From Erodium maritimum (taxonomy: Eukaryota; Streptophyta; Magnoliopsida; Geraniales; Geraniaceae), in the NCBI GenBank assembly GCA_963921825.1, contig OY997592.1:32467730-32531729 (forward strand): a stretch of DNA of 64,000 nucleotides, read 5' to 3'. Shown in pieces: positions 1 through 10,489 of the stretch; positions within the stretch are counted from its first letter, which is position 1; every line of letters starts with the position of its first letter. Below the pieces are notes generated by a model. That model was not told the origin of the DNA. It was given only the letters and a program-made list of their open reading frames with translations, and did no database searches. The position numbers were made by a program, and so were the translations under genes.

Positions 1-497
1 TAAAGGAACCTTGAGTAGAGAAGAAGATATGTTGGGAGGTTTTTTGAGAGGGAGAAAATTTCTGCAGATTTTTTAGAGGAATGAATGTTTTGAGAGAGAA
101 GAAAGAGTTTGGTAGGGAATGTAATGGCAAGTTGGTGGGAATTAAAGACGTTATTACATCTAAGACAGAATGAGAAATGTAGTCGTAGAACTATGTATAA
201 CCCTACGACTACATGGAATGTAGTCATAGAAGTTTAGTTCCTCTACGACTATGATTCAATGTAGTCGTAGAGGCATGTATACCTCTACGACCACATTAAA
301 TGTAGTCGTAGAGGAATATATGCCTCTATGACTACATAAGAATGTAGTCGTAGAGGACTATATCCTCTACGACTACATGTAATGTAATCGTAGAGGTTAT
401 TACCTCTACGACTACATTTAATGTAGTCGTAGAGGAACGAAACTTCTATGACTACATACAAAGTGCCTAGTCGCAGAAGTAAAAAGCTGGTGTAGTG
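1..497. mobile_element. CACTA (En/Spm-type) transposon, one terminal region
   Basis: The segment ends in TAGTG at 493-497, so read outward-in on the minus strand it begins CACTACACCAGC, the classic CACTA terminal inverted repeat start. The preceding bases hold a subterminal array of GTCGTAGAGG-type motifs, as expected for this superfamily. Immediately at 498 the integrase reading frame of gypsy element A begins, so the transposon inserted into that gene. The other terminus lies outside the window, so the flanking GTT/AAC triplet cannot be confirmed as the 3-bp TSD. Bases 1-176 are AG-rich internal sequence with no ORF I recognise. No transposase is visible. Confidence 0.8.
177..457. repeat. 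Array of seven self-complementary ~40-bp units (CACTA subterminal repeats)
   Basis: Seven units follow head to tail, beginning near 177, 218, 259, 300, 342, 381 and 421. Each starts ATGTAGTCGTAGAGG (or a close variant) and ends with its reverse complement CCTCTACGACTACAT, separated by a variable 8-12 base centre. Each unit can therefore fold as its own hairpin, and the array reads nearly the same on both strands. Such subterminal motifs are where CACTA transposases are known to bind. That role is inferred here from position. Confidence 0.85.
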
Positions 498-1294
498 AAC
501 GCTTCGAACGGTGCCATCCCGATACTGGCCTGGAAGCTGTTGTTGTAGGCGAACTCGACTAACGGTAGGTGGGTCTCCCACGACCCCCTAAAGTCTAGCA
601 CACATGCCCGCAGCATGTCCTCCAAAATCTGAATCGTGCGCTCGGACTGGCCGTTTGTCTGGGGATGGTGTGCTGTACTGAGTAGAACTTCGGTCCCCAA
701 CGCGGTCTGCAGACTCGGCCAAAATCTGGACGTAAAACGAGGATCCCTGTCGGACACTATCGACACAGGGACTCCATGGAGACGCACTATCTTTTGAATG
801 TACAGGCTGCTCAACTTGTCGACCGGATCAGTCATCCTCATGGCCAGGAAATGGGCCGACTTGGTCAACCGATCGACTACTACCCATACGGCGTCGTGTC
901 CCTTTGGCGATCTCGGCCGCCCACTCACGAAGTCCATCGTGACATGCTCCCACTTCCACTGGGCAATCGGTAGTAGCTGCAATAATCCGGCGGGACGCTG
1001 ATGTTCGGCTTTCACTTGTTGACAGACGAGACATCTCGACACAAATTCCGCGACCGCTCTCCGCATCCCGCTCCACCAGAAGTGCCGCCTGATGTCGCGG
1101 TACATCTTGGTGCTACCCGGGTGCACTGTAAGACGCGAATGATGTGAATCTTGCAACACGTCGTCTCTACAGTTGCCCGGCACGAGCAATCCTCCTCGAT
1201 ACCATAGCCCCCAATCAGCACTGAGTTCCCAGCCTTCCGCCTCATCACCGCTGACGACCCTCTCTCGGATCTCTGACGTCTCGACATCCTCTGA
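498..1294 (-). pseudogene. Ty3/gypsy A integrase, truncated
   Basis: This is the integrase end of the pol polyprotein, which inserts retrotransposon cDNA into the host chromosome. The N-terminal HHCC zinc-binding domain is recognisable, with the histidine pair in the HSRLTVHPG segment and the cysteines in CLVCQQ. The DDE catalytic core is complete: Asp in TMDFVSG, Asp in SDRDPRF and Glu in NGQSERT. The reading ends at an FEA motif just before the CACTA insertion at 497, so the C-terminal part and any chromodomain are lost. The frame is continuous with the upstream RNase H except for one TAG stop at 1295-1297. Beyond 498 the frame translates transposon DNA. Confidence 0.93.
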
Positions 1295-1936
1295 CTACGC
1301 CTCCAGCACTCGGGCAAGTAGTGAGGGCTGAGCCACCAATGAGCACATGGCCACGTCACCAGTGACCTCCTTTAGCTCAAGCCCGAACATGCCCAGTTCC
1401 CCCATCATGTTCCACTCTCGGACTGATATGCTAACAATACTCGGAACCGACTTCCTACTCAGGGCGTCGGCAACCACGTTCGCCTTACCCGGATGGTAAT
1501 ATAGTTCAAATTCGTACTCCTCAAGTAGCTCCATCCATCGCCGCTGGCACATGTTCAGGTCTCGTTGGGAAAAGATGTACTTGAGGCTCTTGTGGTCCGA
1601 GAACACCTGAAATCGCTCGTCGTACAGATAATATCGCCAACCCTTTAGCGCGAACACAACTGCTGCTAGTTCCAAGTCATGGGTAGGATAGTTGCGCTCA
1701 TGTGTCTTCAACTTCCTGGAGCCATAAGCAACAACTCTACCCAACTGCATCAGTACACAGCCCAGTCCTTCCCCGGACGCATCACAATAGACCTCATACC
1801 CGACCCCTCTCTCTGGCACTATCAATACTGGCGCGGTAGTCAGACGAGTCTTCAGCTCCGTGAACGCACATTCATAATCCTCTGTCCACACAAACCCAAC
1901 TCCTTTGCTCGTCACCAGAGTCATAGGCGCGGCTAG
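1295..1936 (-). pseudogene. Ty3/gypsy A RNase H region
   Basis: This is the RNase H and connection part of pol, which removes the RNA strand during reverse transcription. Recognisable signatures are [15 protein letters not shown] (first catalytic Asp), the [20 protein letters not shown] segment (Glu and strand motif), [11 protein letters not shown], and the closing [10 protein letters not shown] motif typical of gypsy RNase H. It is in the same frame as the RT before it and the integrase after it. It is separated from RT by a TGA at 1937-1939, which may be a decayed CGA arginine codon, and from integrase by a TAG. Confidence 0.93.
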
Positions 1937-2608
1937 TCACACAAAGTCCTGGACAAACCACCGATAATATCCTGTCAACCCCAGAAAGCTGCAGATCTCG
2001 AAGACACTCGTGGGCCGTGCCCACTTCGAAACCGCGTCGATCTTCGATGGATCGACCAGTATACCATCACGGGATACAATATGACCGAGGAATCTCACCT
2101 CAACGAGCCAAAACTCGCACTTCTCCAGGTTGGCATATAGCTGATGTGTGCGCAGTAGGGTCAGAACAGTCCTCAGATGCTCCTCATGTGCTGCCTCGTT
2201 CTGCGAGCAGATCAAGATGTCGTCTACAAACACCACCACAAATTGGTCTAAGAACGGCCGGAATATACTGTTCATCAGATCCATGAACGCTGCAGGTGCG
2301 TTCGTCAGTCCAAACGGCATCACCAAGAACTCGTAATGCCCATAGCGTGTCCAGAATGCAGTTTTTGCGACGTCCCCCTCTCGAACTCGCAACTGGTAAT
2401 ATCCGGATTGCAAATCGATCTTCGAGAAGCATGTCGACCCTCTCAACTGGTCGAACAAGTCATCGATCCTCGGCATCGGGTATCGGTTCTTCACCGTAAC
2501 CCGGTTTAGCTTTTGGTAGTCTATACATATCCGAAGCTCTCTACTCTTCTTCTTCACGAAGAGTGCTGGTGCTCCCCACAGCGATACGCTTGGACGGATA
2601 AACCCCGT
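1937..2608 (-). pseudogene. Ty3/gypsy A reverse transcriptase
   Basis: This is an RNA-dependent DNA polymerase of gypsy type. Visible motifs in order are [33 protein letters not shown] (catalytic Asp of motif A), [11 protein letters not shown] and [11 protein letters not shown] (the FVDD catalytic pair), followed by KCEFW and FLGHIVS. All catalytic aspartates are preserved. The frame is interrupted only by stops at 2609 (TAG, where a Lys would be expected) and 1937 (TGA). It is a decayed but recent-looking pol. Confidence 0.95.
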
Positions 2609-3290
2609 CTACTGAAGCTCCTCGAGCTGACGCTTCATCTCGGTCAACTCTGCTGGCGCGAACCTGTAAGGCGCCATCGATATCGCTGTCGTTCCCGGCA
2701 TCAGGTCAATCCCGAACTCCACCTCACGAACTGGTGGTAATCCGCTCAACTCCTCGGGAAAGACCTCGGGGAACTCGCACACCACTCGCGGTAACTCTCG
2801 GCTCTGCACGACCGATACTTCCTCCACTAGGGACAACGCCGACAGGAGAACCCCGCTCTTACTACCCAGAACACAAGAAACCTTCGTGTTGCCTGTTGAC
2901 ACTGTCACTCGTCGCCTATAGCAGTCGATATTGGCTCGGTACTTCGCCAGCCAATCCATTCCCAAGATCACGTCAAAGGTCGTCATTCCCAGCACGAGAA
3001 GGTCACTAGGGAAAGGACAATCTGCGACTCTAACTTCGCAGGCACGAAAGACCCTAGTCAACATCACTCACCCCCAACTGGGGTGTCCAGACAAAGGGGT
3101 GGACTCAACTGCTCTAAACTCAGCCCCAACCTCTCAGCATAACTCGACGAAATAAACGAGTGCGACGCCCCGGTATCAAATAAAAATAACGCCAACAAAT
3201 GATACAGTAAACACGTACCTTGAATGGTCTTAGGGTAGGTAGTTGATCCTGTGGCCCGGGAGTCGGTAACTGCGTACACTCTACCTTGTG
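2609..3290 (-). pseudogene. Ty3/gypsy A aspartic protease
   Basis: This is the retropepsin-like protease that processes gag-pol. The active-site segment LFDTGASHSFIS lies in one frame (3064-3279). After a frame change at about 3065-3067 the second half follows with VILGMDWLAKYRA, a typical plant gypsy protease motif, leading into the ELSGLPPVREVEF linker before RT. The overlap of TGA and ATG at the frame change could suggest a frameshift site. A random indel is the simpler explanation, since the rest of the element is decayed. Confidence 0.88.
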
Positions 3291-4440
3291 ACGCCTGCTG
3301 CCTCTGACCTGACGCACTGACTGCTGGTTGTCCAGGCCTCTGCTGCTGTCTCAGAACTGGCGCGCTCGTGGACGGCTACGAGAACCTCGACGGCTAACTC
3401 TGACGCTGGCGACCCCTAGGTAACTGCACTGTATGCGACTGCTGCGGTCGCTGCGCTGACGTTGCCCCAATCGGATCAGGGCACCTTGCAATTGAGTGCC
3501 CAACCCGGCCTCACCGGAACACCTAAAATCGTCGGCCCTCGGCCCCGTGCCCTGGCCTGTCCGGCTGATCGCTGGTAGCGCCGCGGGCCCTCCTCCCATC
3601 AGACACTCTCGCCGCATGTAGCCTGGTTGCCCGCAGATAAAACATACCGACCCCCTCTCTGAAGCGACTGACCCTACTAACGCCACCGACCCCATCCGTC
3701 TCGCTCCGCCCTGCTGAGTCTGTGGCCGAAAGAACCCCGCAGTCCTCTCTCTCCTCGGATCTCGGGACTTGGACGGCCCCGCAACACTGGTCGGCCGCTG
3801 CCGAACCTCACGGGTCCTCGTTGCCTCTCGGAGACCCTACTCCACTGTCGCTGTAGTGTCTACGAGCTCTTAGTGAACCCGCAACCTCAGGGCGAGGACT
3901 TGATCCCGAATCGTCGGCCTCAGCCCCGCCTCGAACCGCCGGCAACGGTTCAGCTCTGTCGCCACCATTTCTGGTGCAAATCGGGTCAGGGCCGTGAATC
4001 TGGCCTTATACTCGGCCACTGACACCCCGTCCTGTTTTAGTTCCAGGAACTACTGATGTCGGTCCACCCTGGCCGACTCGGGGAAATACTGCTCCAGAAA
4101 GACCGTCTCGAAGCAACTGTAGTCGTCCCCGACTCTGTCCCGTACGCGCCCCCACCAGTGGTAGGCGTTGTCCCTCAGCTGATGAGCTGCAAAGGACACC
4201 CTGGTGTGACCGTCCTCGATGCCTGGCATGTACAGGTCCCAAGTGACCTGCTCCAGCCATATCTCGGCTATGTCGGGGTTCGGCTCCCCGACGAACGTAG
4301 GTATGCCCAGCTTCAGAAAATCCAGCAGTGTCCGGGCCATATGGCCTTCGGCCTGAACAGGCCTCGCTGGAACGGTTGCTGTCTCCGGAGCTGGCGATGC
4401 AGACTCTCTGCGGGCGATGATCGCCACCAAGCTCGGCACC
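3291..4440 (-). pseudogene. Ty3/gypsy A gag
   Basis: This is the nucleocapsid and capsid precursor. The first part (about 4050-4439) has the retrotransposon gag signature W-LEQVT, AYHWWGRV and F-EQYFP. It stops at an in-frame TAG at 4051-4053 where a Gln codon is likely, then continues FLELKQDGVSVAEYKARF, with two more stops near 3870 and 3843. The zinc knuckle at about 3600-3640 reads CFICGQPGYMRREC, with Tyr in place of the expected His, a C-to-T type change. It is non-functional as it stands. The true N-terminus upstream of 4440 is unclear. Confidence 0.85.
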
Positions 4441-5380
4441 GTCCGGTGGGACGGTGGGCGTGCCCGCAGAAGGTCATGCGTCGTTCCTCATGTCCTCCCC
4501 GACGGGAGTACCATGGGCTTCTGTGGAATCAACGGGTTCGGCGGTGGGCATCCGCCCTGGTGCCCTAGCTGACCGTCCCCTCCTGCCACGTGTGGGCGCC
4601 CGTCCCGATGTCACAGCTGATCGTCCTCTCCTGCCACGTGCCCTGTACTCGATATCCTCTGTACGGATACACGCAAACGCTTAGTTTGCGAACTTATACA
4701 ACGACGACGTGCTCAAAATACTAGCGTTCACACCGCCTACGCCTACTCTAGCGTACTCGTTACCAAAACGCCACACTGCTCACGCTATTAACACCTCAAT
4801 TACCAGAACACGTAAGGGAAACCTCAAAACGACCCGACACAATCGTGAACAACGTCACTCAAAAACAACACACAAACTGCACACGACTCACAGACAAATT
4901 CAAGTCCCCCAACCTCGATCACAAGCCCACAAGGCCAACCAAGTTCAAAACATGCCCACCGGGCCAACCAAAATCAAACACGCCCACCGGGCCAACAAAT
5001 TTAAAAACACGCCCGCAGGGCCAACCAATTTTTAAAACTTTCTCCTTTTCATCATAAAACCTCATTTTGACATCACGTAGTTACAACCCAGTCCAGGCGT
5101 CCCCGAACTACATTGTACCCACTTGATATCAGCGTCGTCACGTTCGACTACAGGAGCGCTCCTGAGTCGAGTCGCGATAGCTTAAAAACGTTTCACGCAG
5201 CAACACACAAACATTATGCCAGTAACCAAGGTACTGAACATACACACAACAACAAATAGGACTCCTGTCACTACGGGTCTACACACGGTTTCCGACTTGC
5301 GCAACCAACGCACGACGTGACTTTTAACGAATCGACTCTCCCCGCCTAATTGACGTACCGTCCGAGATGTGTAACCTCGA
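4441..5380 (-). other. Gypsy A leader, no gene seen
   Basis: This is the untranslated region between the primer binding site and gag of element A. It is CA-rich on the plus strand. At 4925-5035 there are three to four imperfect ~31-bp repeats built around CGCCCACCGGGCCAAC. At about 4571-4650 a CCTCCTGCCACGTG block occurs twice. I see no ORF of recognised function. Confidence 0.6.
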
Positions 5381-5392
5381 GCTCTGATACCA
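5381..5392 (-). promoter_or_regulatory. Primer binding site of gypsy A (initiator Met tRNA)
   Basis: The minus strand reads TGGTATCAGAGC, complementary to the 3' end of plant initiator methionine tRNA. It lies three bases inside the LTR boundary at 5396, as expected for minus-strand cDNA priming. It is not a tRNA gene. Confidence 0.92.
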
Positions 5393-5395
5393 AGC

Positions 5396-8234
5396 TGTCA
5401 CGCCCCGAATTCGGTATAACCGGACCCGGAACGCGAACGGTGAAACAATAAAACACTTTTTAAACATTTTAGTAAACCACTTAAAATTATCACTTAAGTT
5501 AAACAAAATAATATTTTAAAACTTAAAGTACGTCCAAAACAAGCGGACAAAAACCAAAGCGTACGTCGCTAAACTCCCAAAAAGAAACCCGGACTCGCAC
5601 TCCCAGCTCTTCAAGCTTCGAGAGTTCCCCTAGTCCGTCTCGCGATCAGTACCTTTAGGAAAAGAAGCTAGGGGTGAGCGTTCGCTCACCACCACGGATA
5701 CCAGACTAACTACGACATACTAGCAGAAAATGCCGGAAACACCAACAACAACCCAAACACCGGGGACTACTATCCCCAAACTCAATTAACCCAACTGACA
5801 CACGAACTGTTACTTCCCCAACCAACTCAACACCCAGACACGTAATGTAGACCCGACACAACGGTTACGACCTCAACCCAAAACGCGAATAATAACCACG
5901 CAACACCCAAGATCACAAAGGATCGCACACAGCAAACAAGATCACAAAGGATCGCACTCCAGCTGGTCAGTGCCGGTTGCTAACCGGCTGGGCTCGAGCC
6001 TGCCCCACGCAACTTTCCCCGATCTCTGTCGGGCCAGGCGGTCGACCTGTTAGCGATACATGCCGCAATACTTTTCCGATAGCTGGTCGGAAGGGGAGCC
6101 GCCCTCCATCGCCAAAGAATGCACAACTTTACCGGTGGTTAACCCGGAAGGCTAGCCAACCCCCACGCGCGCGACTATAGGACCCCTTTATTGTCAGGCG
6201 GGCCCCCAACCGCAGGCAACCACAATCACAACCAAAGTTCAACAACAAGCGACAACACAGGTTTAACACCCCCACAGGCACACATGGCCACCCACGACAC
6301 ACACAACAGTAACACACGGGTTCAACACCCAAAAGGCACACCTGGCCACCTACGACACACAAACAGTAAAAATACGGGTTCAACTCCCCACGGGCACTCA
6401 TGGCCACCCAAGACACACAAACAGTAAAATACAGGTTCAACTCCCCACGGGCACTCATGGCCACCCAAGACACACAAACAGTAAAATACGGGTTCAACTC
6501 CCCACGGGCACTCATGGCCACCCAAGACACACAAACAATTCAATCAACCTCCGGGCACAACCAAATGCCTCCAGTATTTCTAATGTTCGATAAGTTCGCT
6601 TATCCTACGACACTACTAAGTGTCACATGCCTTTCTATTGTTCGATACGTTCACGTATCATACGACACCTCCCGGTGTCGCCTGCCATTCTATTATTCGA
6701 TAAACTTACCTATCCCACGACACCCAAGTGTCACATGCATTTCTACTGTTAACTTTCCCTAATCAGAACCGAGATCCGGCTACTTTTCCCTACCTCGTAC
6801 GCTTTCCCAAAAGTTCCCAACCAAGCTCCGGCGTGCTCACGATCACTCGCCAAGCTTTCCCTTTCCGCGGTCCTCGGCACGATCTAACAAGATCACAGTT
6901 AATACACTTTTTAAGTTTGCAGGCAAAAACTGAATTTAAAGAATTAGACGCCCAAATGCAACCCCGGTAATGTCGATCACTCCCAAACTTCCCAATTACT
7001 CGACATTGTCAATAATGGGCCCGGAAAGGCCTGATTCGCCCGGCTCGGGGAATCTGCCCGGGAATGGAAAACGCCATTCCGGGGCTCCGAAAATTCCCGT
7101 TTTCGTTTCTACAATCTTAGAATAATTCAAGGGTTCCAACGCAATCGACGGAATAAATTTCCGACTTGCGAGCAATTTAATTCGCGTTTAAAGTTTCTAA
7201 ACCCGTCATTTCCAACTTTTACAATTTAATTCCAAAATTCGTTCCGGGTGTGGATAAACGACTTGGGGATCGTCCTAAACCACCCGAACACGAAAACCCG
7301 AGACTCGAGCACGTGGGCCCCACTCGGCCATCAAGACCCGTGGGTGGCTGGGCCGGTTTTGGGTCGGTTCACCACCATGGTGGCCGGTCCTAGCTCCGGC
7401 CAGCCACCACGCACGGTGGCCGGAGCTCCACCGAGCCTCCGGTCACCGGAAACCGCTCATTTTTCGCTCCAAAACGCCTCCAACAAACCCCACACCTCAA
7501 CTCAACCATAGTCTACTCGTTTCAACCCAAACCCTAACTTTTAAACATATCAAAACGAAAATCGAATAGGTTCTCAGCGTAGGGAATGATGACGGGAACT
7601 CGATTCTTCGATCGTTGAGACGATCCGTTGGTTGGATCGTCGGGAAATCCCTAAGCTCCAACCCTTTCCTTCTCTTTTTCTTTTTCTCTCTTCTTTCTCT
7701 CTCTTCTTTTCTCTCTTTTTTTCTCTTTTTTGAAGTGTCCGACCACACCTATGTGGTCTTCCCTTTGTTTGGTTCAATATTACCTAACACCACCACATGT
7801 GTGACAAGTGGCAAGTGGGTCCCACCCCTTTTGAAAATATTTTCTAGATATTTTTCAGTTAGATTCGCGAAATTCGCCGTCTCGGGCCCCGAACGGGCCC
7901 ATTTTCCAAGAAATTACGAAACTTCACGGGCTACAAGGAAACGGCTCAACTAAGACCGCTGTGATGACGGCTAATCTTTTTGGATCCAAAACGGGTCTCG
8001 AACTTAACAAAACGTCGCTCGGTTGCCTTTTCCAACAAAAAGTCAACCTTTCCCAAACTGGTCAGAAAGTTGCCCTGAGTCCCCTAGAACTCACTTTGGT
8101 CAATATCGGGGTCAAATTAAGTCCGGTATTACCCTCAGGGTCAAATTTAGGTTCATTTAAGTGTCTGTCCCAAAAATTTTAATTTTCCTGTTTTTCGCCG
8201 ATTTGACTGGCGTTGACCGGGAGTGGTTCTTACA
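5396..8234 (-). repeat. 5' LTR of gypsy A, 2,839 bp
   Basis: On the plus strand the LTR starts TGTCACGCCCC at 5396, three bases from the primer site, and ends TTCTTACA at 8234, giving the TG...CA termini of an LTR. Homologous copies lie at 16307-25785 (same orientation) and from 62988 to the window end (opposite orientation), which fixes both boundaries. It contains a 58-bp minisatellite, a short perfect hairpin at 5673-5690 and a pyrimidine-rich tract at about 7660-7735. No protein-coding gene is supported within it. Confidence 0.9.
6240..6545. repeat. 58-bp minisatellite inside LTR A
   Basis: About five copies of a unit containing GGTTCAACTCCCCACGGGCA and CTCATGGCCACCCAAGACAC follow in tandem with a spacing of 58 bases. 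The same unit, 59 bases long, is expanded in the related solo LTR at 17226-25125. The small ORFs here are by-products of the repeat. Confidence 0.85.
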
Positions 8235-8660
8235 AGAGACAACAAAGTGTCCCACCAGAGCTGGAACAAATATGAAAGGCGTGAGCAAGGAAAAGGCCTA
8301 CAAAACTAAGCTCCTAAAAGCACATAAACTATATGTTATCGATGTGGTGGAACAGGCCATTGGGCACATATTTTTCATGTACCGGATCGCTTGGCAAAAC
8401 CATATCAAGAATTGATCAAAGGCAAAGGGAAGGTCGTAGAGACAAATTTTATTGATCATATTGATTCTCCTGATCCAATCAAGCTTACTGTCTCTAACTT
8501 CTTCGAAGATGATGATGAAAATATAAGTCGTGGTGAAAATATGGCATGAACTTATGATTACTAGTATTTCCTTTGTCTATTGCAATGCACGTATGCTTCT
8601 AGTATTTCCTTTTGAGGATTGTAATGCACATATGATGTTTTTTAATAATCTCTTTGAACT
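8235..8660 (+). other. Degenerate sequence before a copia remnant
   Basis: Starting just outside LTR A, one plus-strand frame can be read through LAKPYQELIKGKGK and TNFIDHIDSPDPIKL, ending about 8547. It has no start or domain I recognise. It may be part of the copia remnant that follows. The rest is AT-rich with a small repeat (CTAGTATTTCCTTT twice). Confidence 0.3.
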
Positions 8661-9530
8661 AATGTAATGCCTTTTGTTTTATGAAAGGATATGGATCCCA
8701 ACTATGGGTTGCGTGCTTGCAGAAATGATGGTGATTTGTGTATTGTTGATTGTACTAAATGATGGTGATTTGTGTATTGTTGATTGTGCTACTACACACA
8801 CAATCCTGACTGACAAGAAATATTTTTCTTGCCTAACCTTGGTTGAAGCAAATGTTAACAGAATCATGGAACTGTAAGTTTGATAGAGGGCTCGGGAAGA
8901 ACTACCTTGATATTAGAAAATGGAACAAAGTTGAGTACCCATAATGCTTTGTATGCAAGTAGATCTAGAAGAAATCTACTTAGCTTTAAGGATATTCGTG
9001 ACAACGGATATCATATCGAGACCAGAAATCAAAATGAGATTGAGTTTCTCTGTATCACCTTTGATAAGTGTGGTGAAAAGCGTGTACTAGAAAAGTTACT
9101 TATTCTATCATCAGGATTGTACTATACAACCATAAGAACAGTTGAAAGCTACGCTACAATGAACCATAAGTTCATTAATCCAGATATTTTTATGCTCTAG
9201 CATAATCGTCTTGGTCATCCTAGATCAACGATTATGCGTAGGATTATTGAGAACTCATATGGTCATTCATTAAAGGACAAGAAGATCCTTTTATCCAATG
9301 AGATATCTTGTACACCTTGTTCACAAGAGAAATTAGTGGTCCGACCATCTCGAACCAAGGTTAATGTTGAATCCCCATCCTTCTTGCAAAAGATTCAGGG
9401 AGACATATGTGGCTCTATTCATCCATCAAGGGGACCATTTAGTTATTTCATGGTCCTGATAGACGCATCCAGCAGATGGATTCGAATCTCACAAGACAAA
9501 TCAAGACATAGAAATTAATTATCTAAATAA
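8661..9530 (+). pseudogene. Ty1/copia pol fragment (protease to integrase start)
   Basis: The translation gives CIVDCATTHTILTDKKYF (decayed protease active-site region), then LIEGSGRTTLILENGTK, LYASRSRRNLLSFKDIR and HNRLGHPRSTIMRRII. The last is the copia GAG-pre-integrase zinc-binding motif, which normally reads WH-RLGHP. The beginning of the integrase core, GDICGSIHPSRGPF-YFMVLIDASS, follows. It breaks off around 9520. A stop precedes the HNRLGHP motif at about 9198, and a 31-bp tandem duplication near 8730-8790 repeats the CIVDC codons. RT and RNase H are absent. This is a truncated old copy. Confidence 0.85.
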
Positions 9531-9600
9531 TCAGGACCATTTAGTTATTTCATGGAAGTTGAATTTGTTAGCTATTACAGATCACATAAGTTGAACATAT
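9531..9600. other. Junction between two copia remnants
   Basis: GACCATTTAGTTATTTCATG at 9434 recurs at about 9534, and a CTAATAGACGCATCTA-like string at about 9610 echoes the integrase end at about 9458. This indicates a small duplication at the break between the plus-strand remnant and the minus-strand gag. Confidence 0.4.
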
Positions 9601-9843
9601 CTTGAACGTCCTAATAGACGCATCTAACTTTGTTATTGTTCTTCTTCAAATCATCCATATACTTCTGGCAGTCTCTCTTCTAATGACCAGTCTATTTGCA
9701 ATAATAGAAAGTGGTATCCTTTTGGGGTCGAGCTTGGGTTCAAGGACTTTGTATGAACTCGGGCCTTGGTTTTGTTATGGGGTTTTTTTTAAAACCATTT
9801 GAGCCTTTATCGTACGCACTCCCTTTCTCTTGAAATTTGTTCC
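9600..9843 (-). pseudogene. Ty1/copia gag, 3' half with zinc knuckle
   Basis: The minus-strand translation gives FYYCK-stop-TGH-stop-KRDCQKYMDDLK, a decayed CCHC zinc knuckle of a copia gag. Two codons have become stops, and the first Cys position reads Tyr. It continues from the gag 5' half at 14561-15190, from which it is separated by the hAT-type element. It is not part of the plus-strand copia remnant next door. Confidence 0.75.
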
Positions 9844-10214
9844 TAGGGATGGAAAAAAAGACCCATACCCAATGGGTATCCGTTTGTCTATTTATTCGGG
9901 TCAGATTCGGGTATGGGTAATTTCGGGTTCGGGTCGGGTATGGATTATTACTGAGTTTGGGTTAGCAGATTTCGGGTTGGGTTTGGGTTTGGGTTCGGAT
10001 ACCCATGTTACCCTAACTACTCGCGTGCCCATTCACCACCCCCAGTCTCCCACGTCCCAACTTCCACCCACTATCTCACCCACGGTCCCACCCTCACCTT
10101 CATATATATCTCACATATATATTGATTCATCCCACTCTTATTTTTCTTTCCACCATTATATATATATATACACACGCGTATAAATATATATATGTATATA
10201 TATATACATACATA

Positions 10215-10471
10215 GGATAACAATCAGGTAAAAACTTGTATCTTTCGTCAGAACGTAGAACTATCAATCTGGGCCCTTGGATCGTAGAATTAATGACCCA
10301 GATTTAATGCATATCTTCTAATATCTTTTTAATTAATGCATATCTTGTAATTGATTTCGTAATCAATCACCACCCCCCCTGAATTTCGGTTGCCATCCGA
10401 TCTAGTTAATCAATGGCCCATATTAGTTCTACGTTCTGACCCGAATTAAGGTTTGTACTTGATTGTTCCCC
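10215..10471. mobile_element. Inverted-repeat element 1 (257 bp) in TA-rich microsatellite
   Basis: The left arm starts GGATAACAATCAGGTAAAAA and reaches GTCAGAACGTAGAACTA. The right arm is its inverted copy, TAGTTCTACGTTCTGAC to TTGATTGTTCCCC. Arms are about 50 bp with several mismatches. TA/ACAT-rich simple sequence flanks both sides. No ORF. It is MITE-like, and the superfamily is not assignable with confidence. Confidence 0.8.
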
Positions 10472-10489
10472 TACATACATATATATATA

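Larger units (their letters stand above)
498..8234 (-). mobile_element. Ty3/gypsy LTR retrotransposon A (minus strand, 3' end truncated by CACTA)
   Basis: Read on the minus strand the order is LTR (5396-8234), primer binding site (5381-5392), non-coding leader, gag, protease, RT, RNase H, integrase. This is the Ty3/gypsy order, with integrase last. The element is cut inside the integrase by the CACTA end at 497, and its other LTR is outside the window. The long LTR and the protein style suggest the Tekay/Del chromovirus clade, but the chromodomain region is missing, so the clade is tentative. All coding parts carry stops or frameshifts. Confidence 0.9.

Noticed and set aside
177..457. Regularly spaced repeats resembling a CRISPR array
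   Set aside because: The units are themselves palindromic with no unique spacers, the DNA is plant, and the array adjoins a CACTA terminus.
3060..3070. Programmed frameshift between protease and RT in gypsy A
   Set aside because: A TGA/ATG overlap exists, but the rest of the element has random stops, and no slippery sequence is evident. A random indel is more likely.
4056..4568. 170-codon plus-strand ORF
   Set aside because: Antisense shadow of the gypsy A gag, which is supported by gag motifs on the minus strand.
5381..5392. tRNA-like motif TGGTATCAGAGC as part of a tRNA gene
   Set aside because: It adjoins an LTR end at every occurrence I examined and is a primer binding site. No cloverleaf is present around it.
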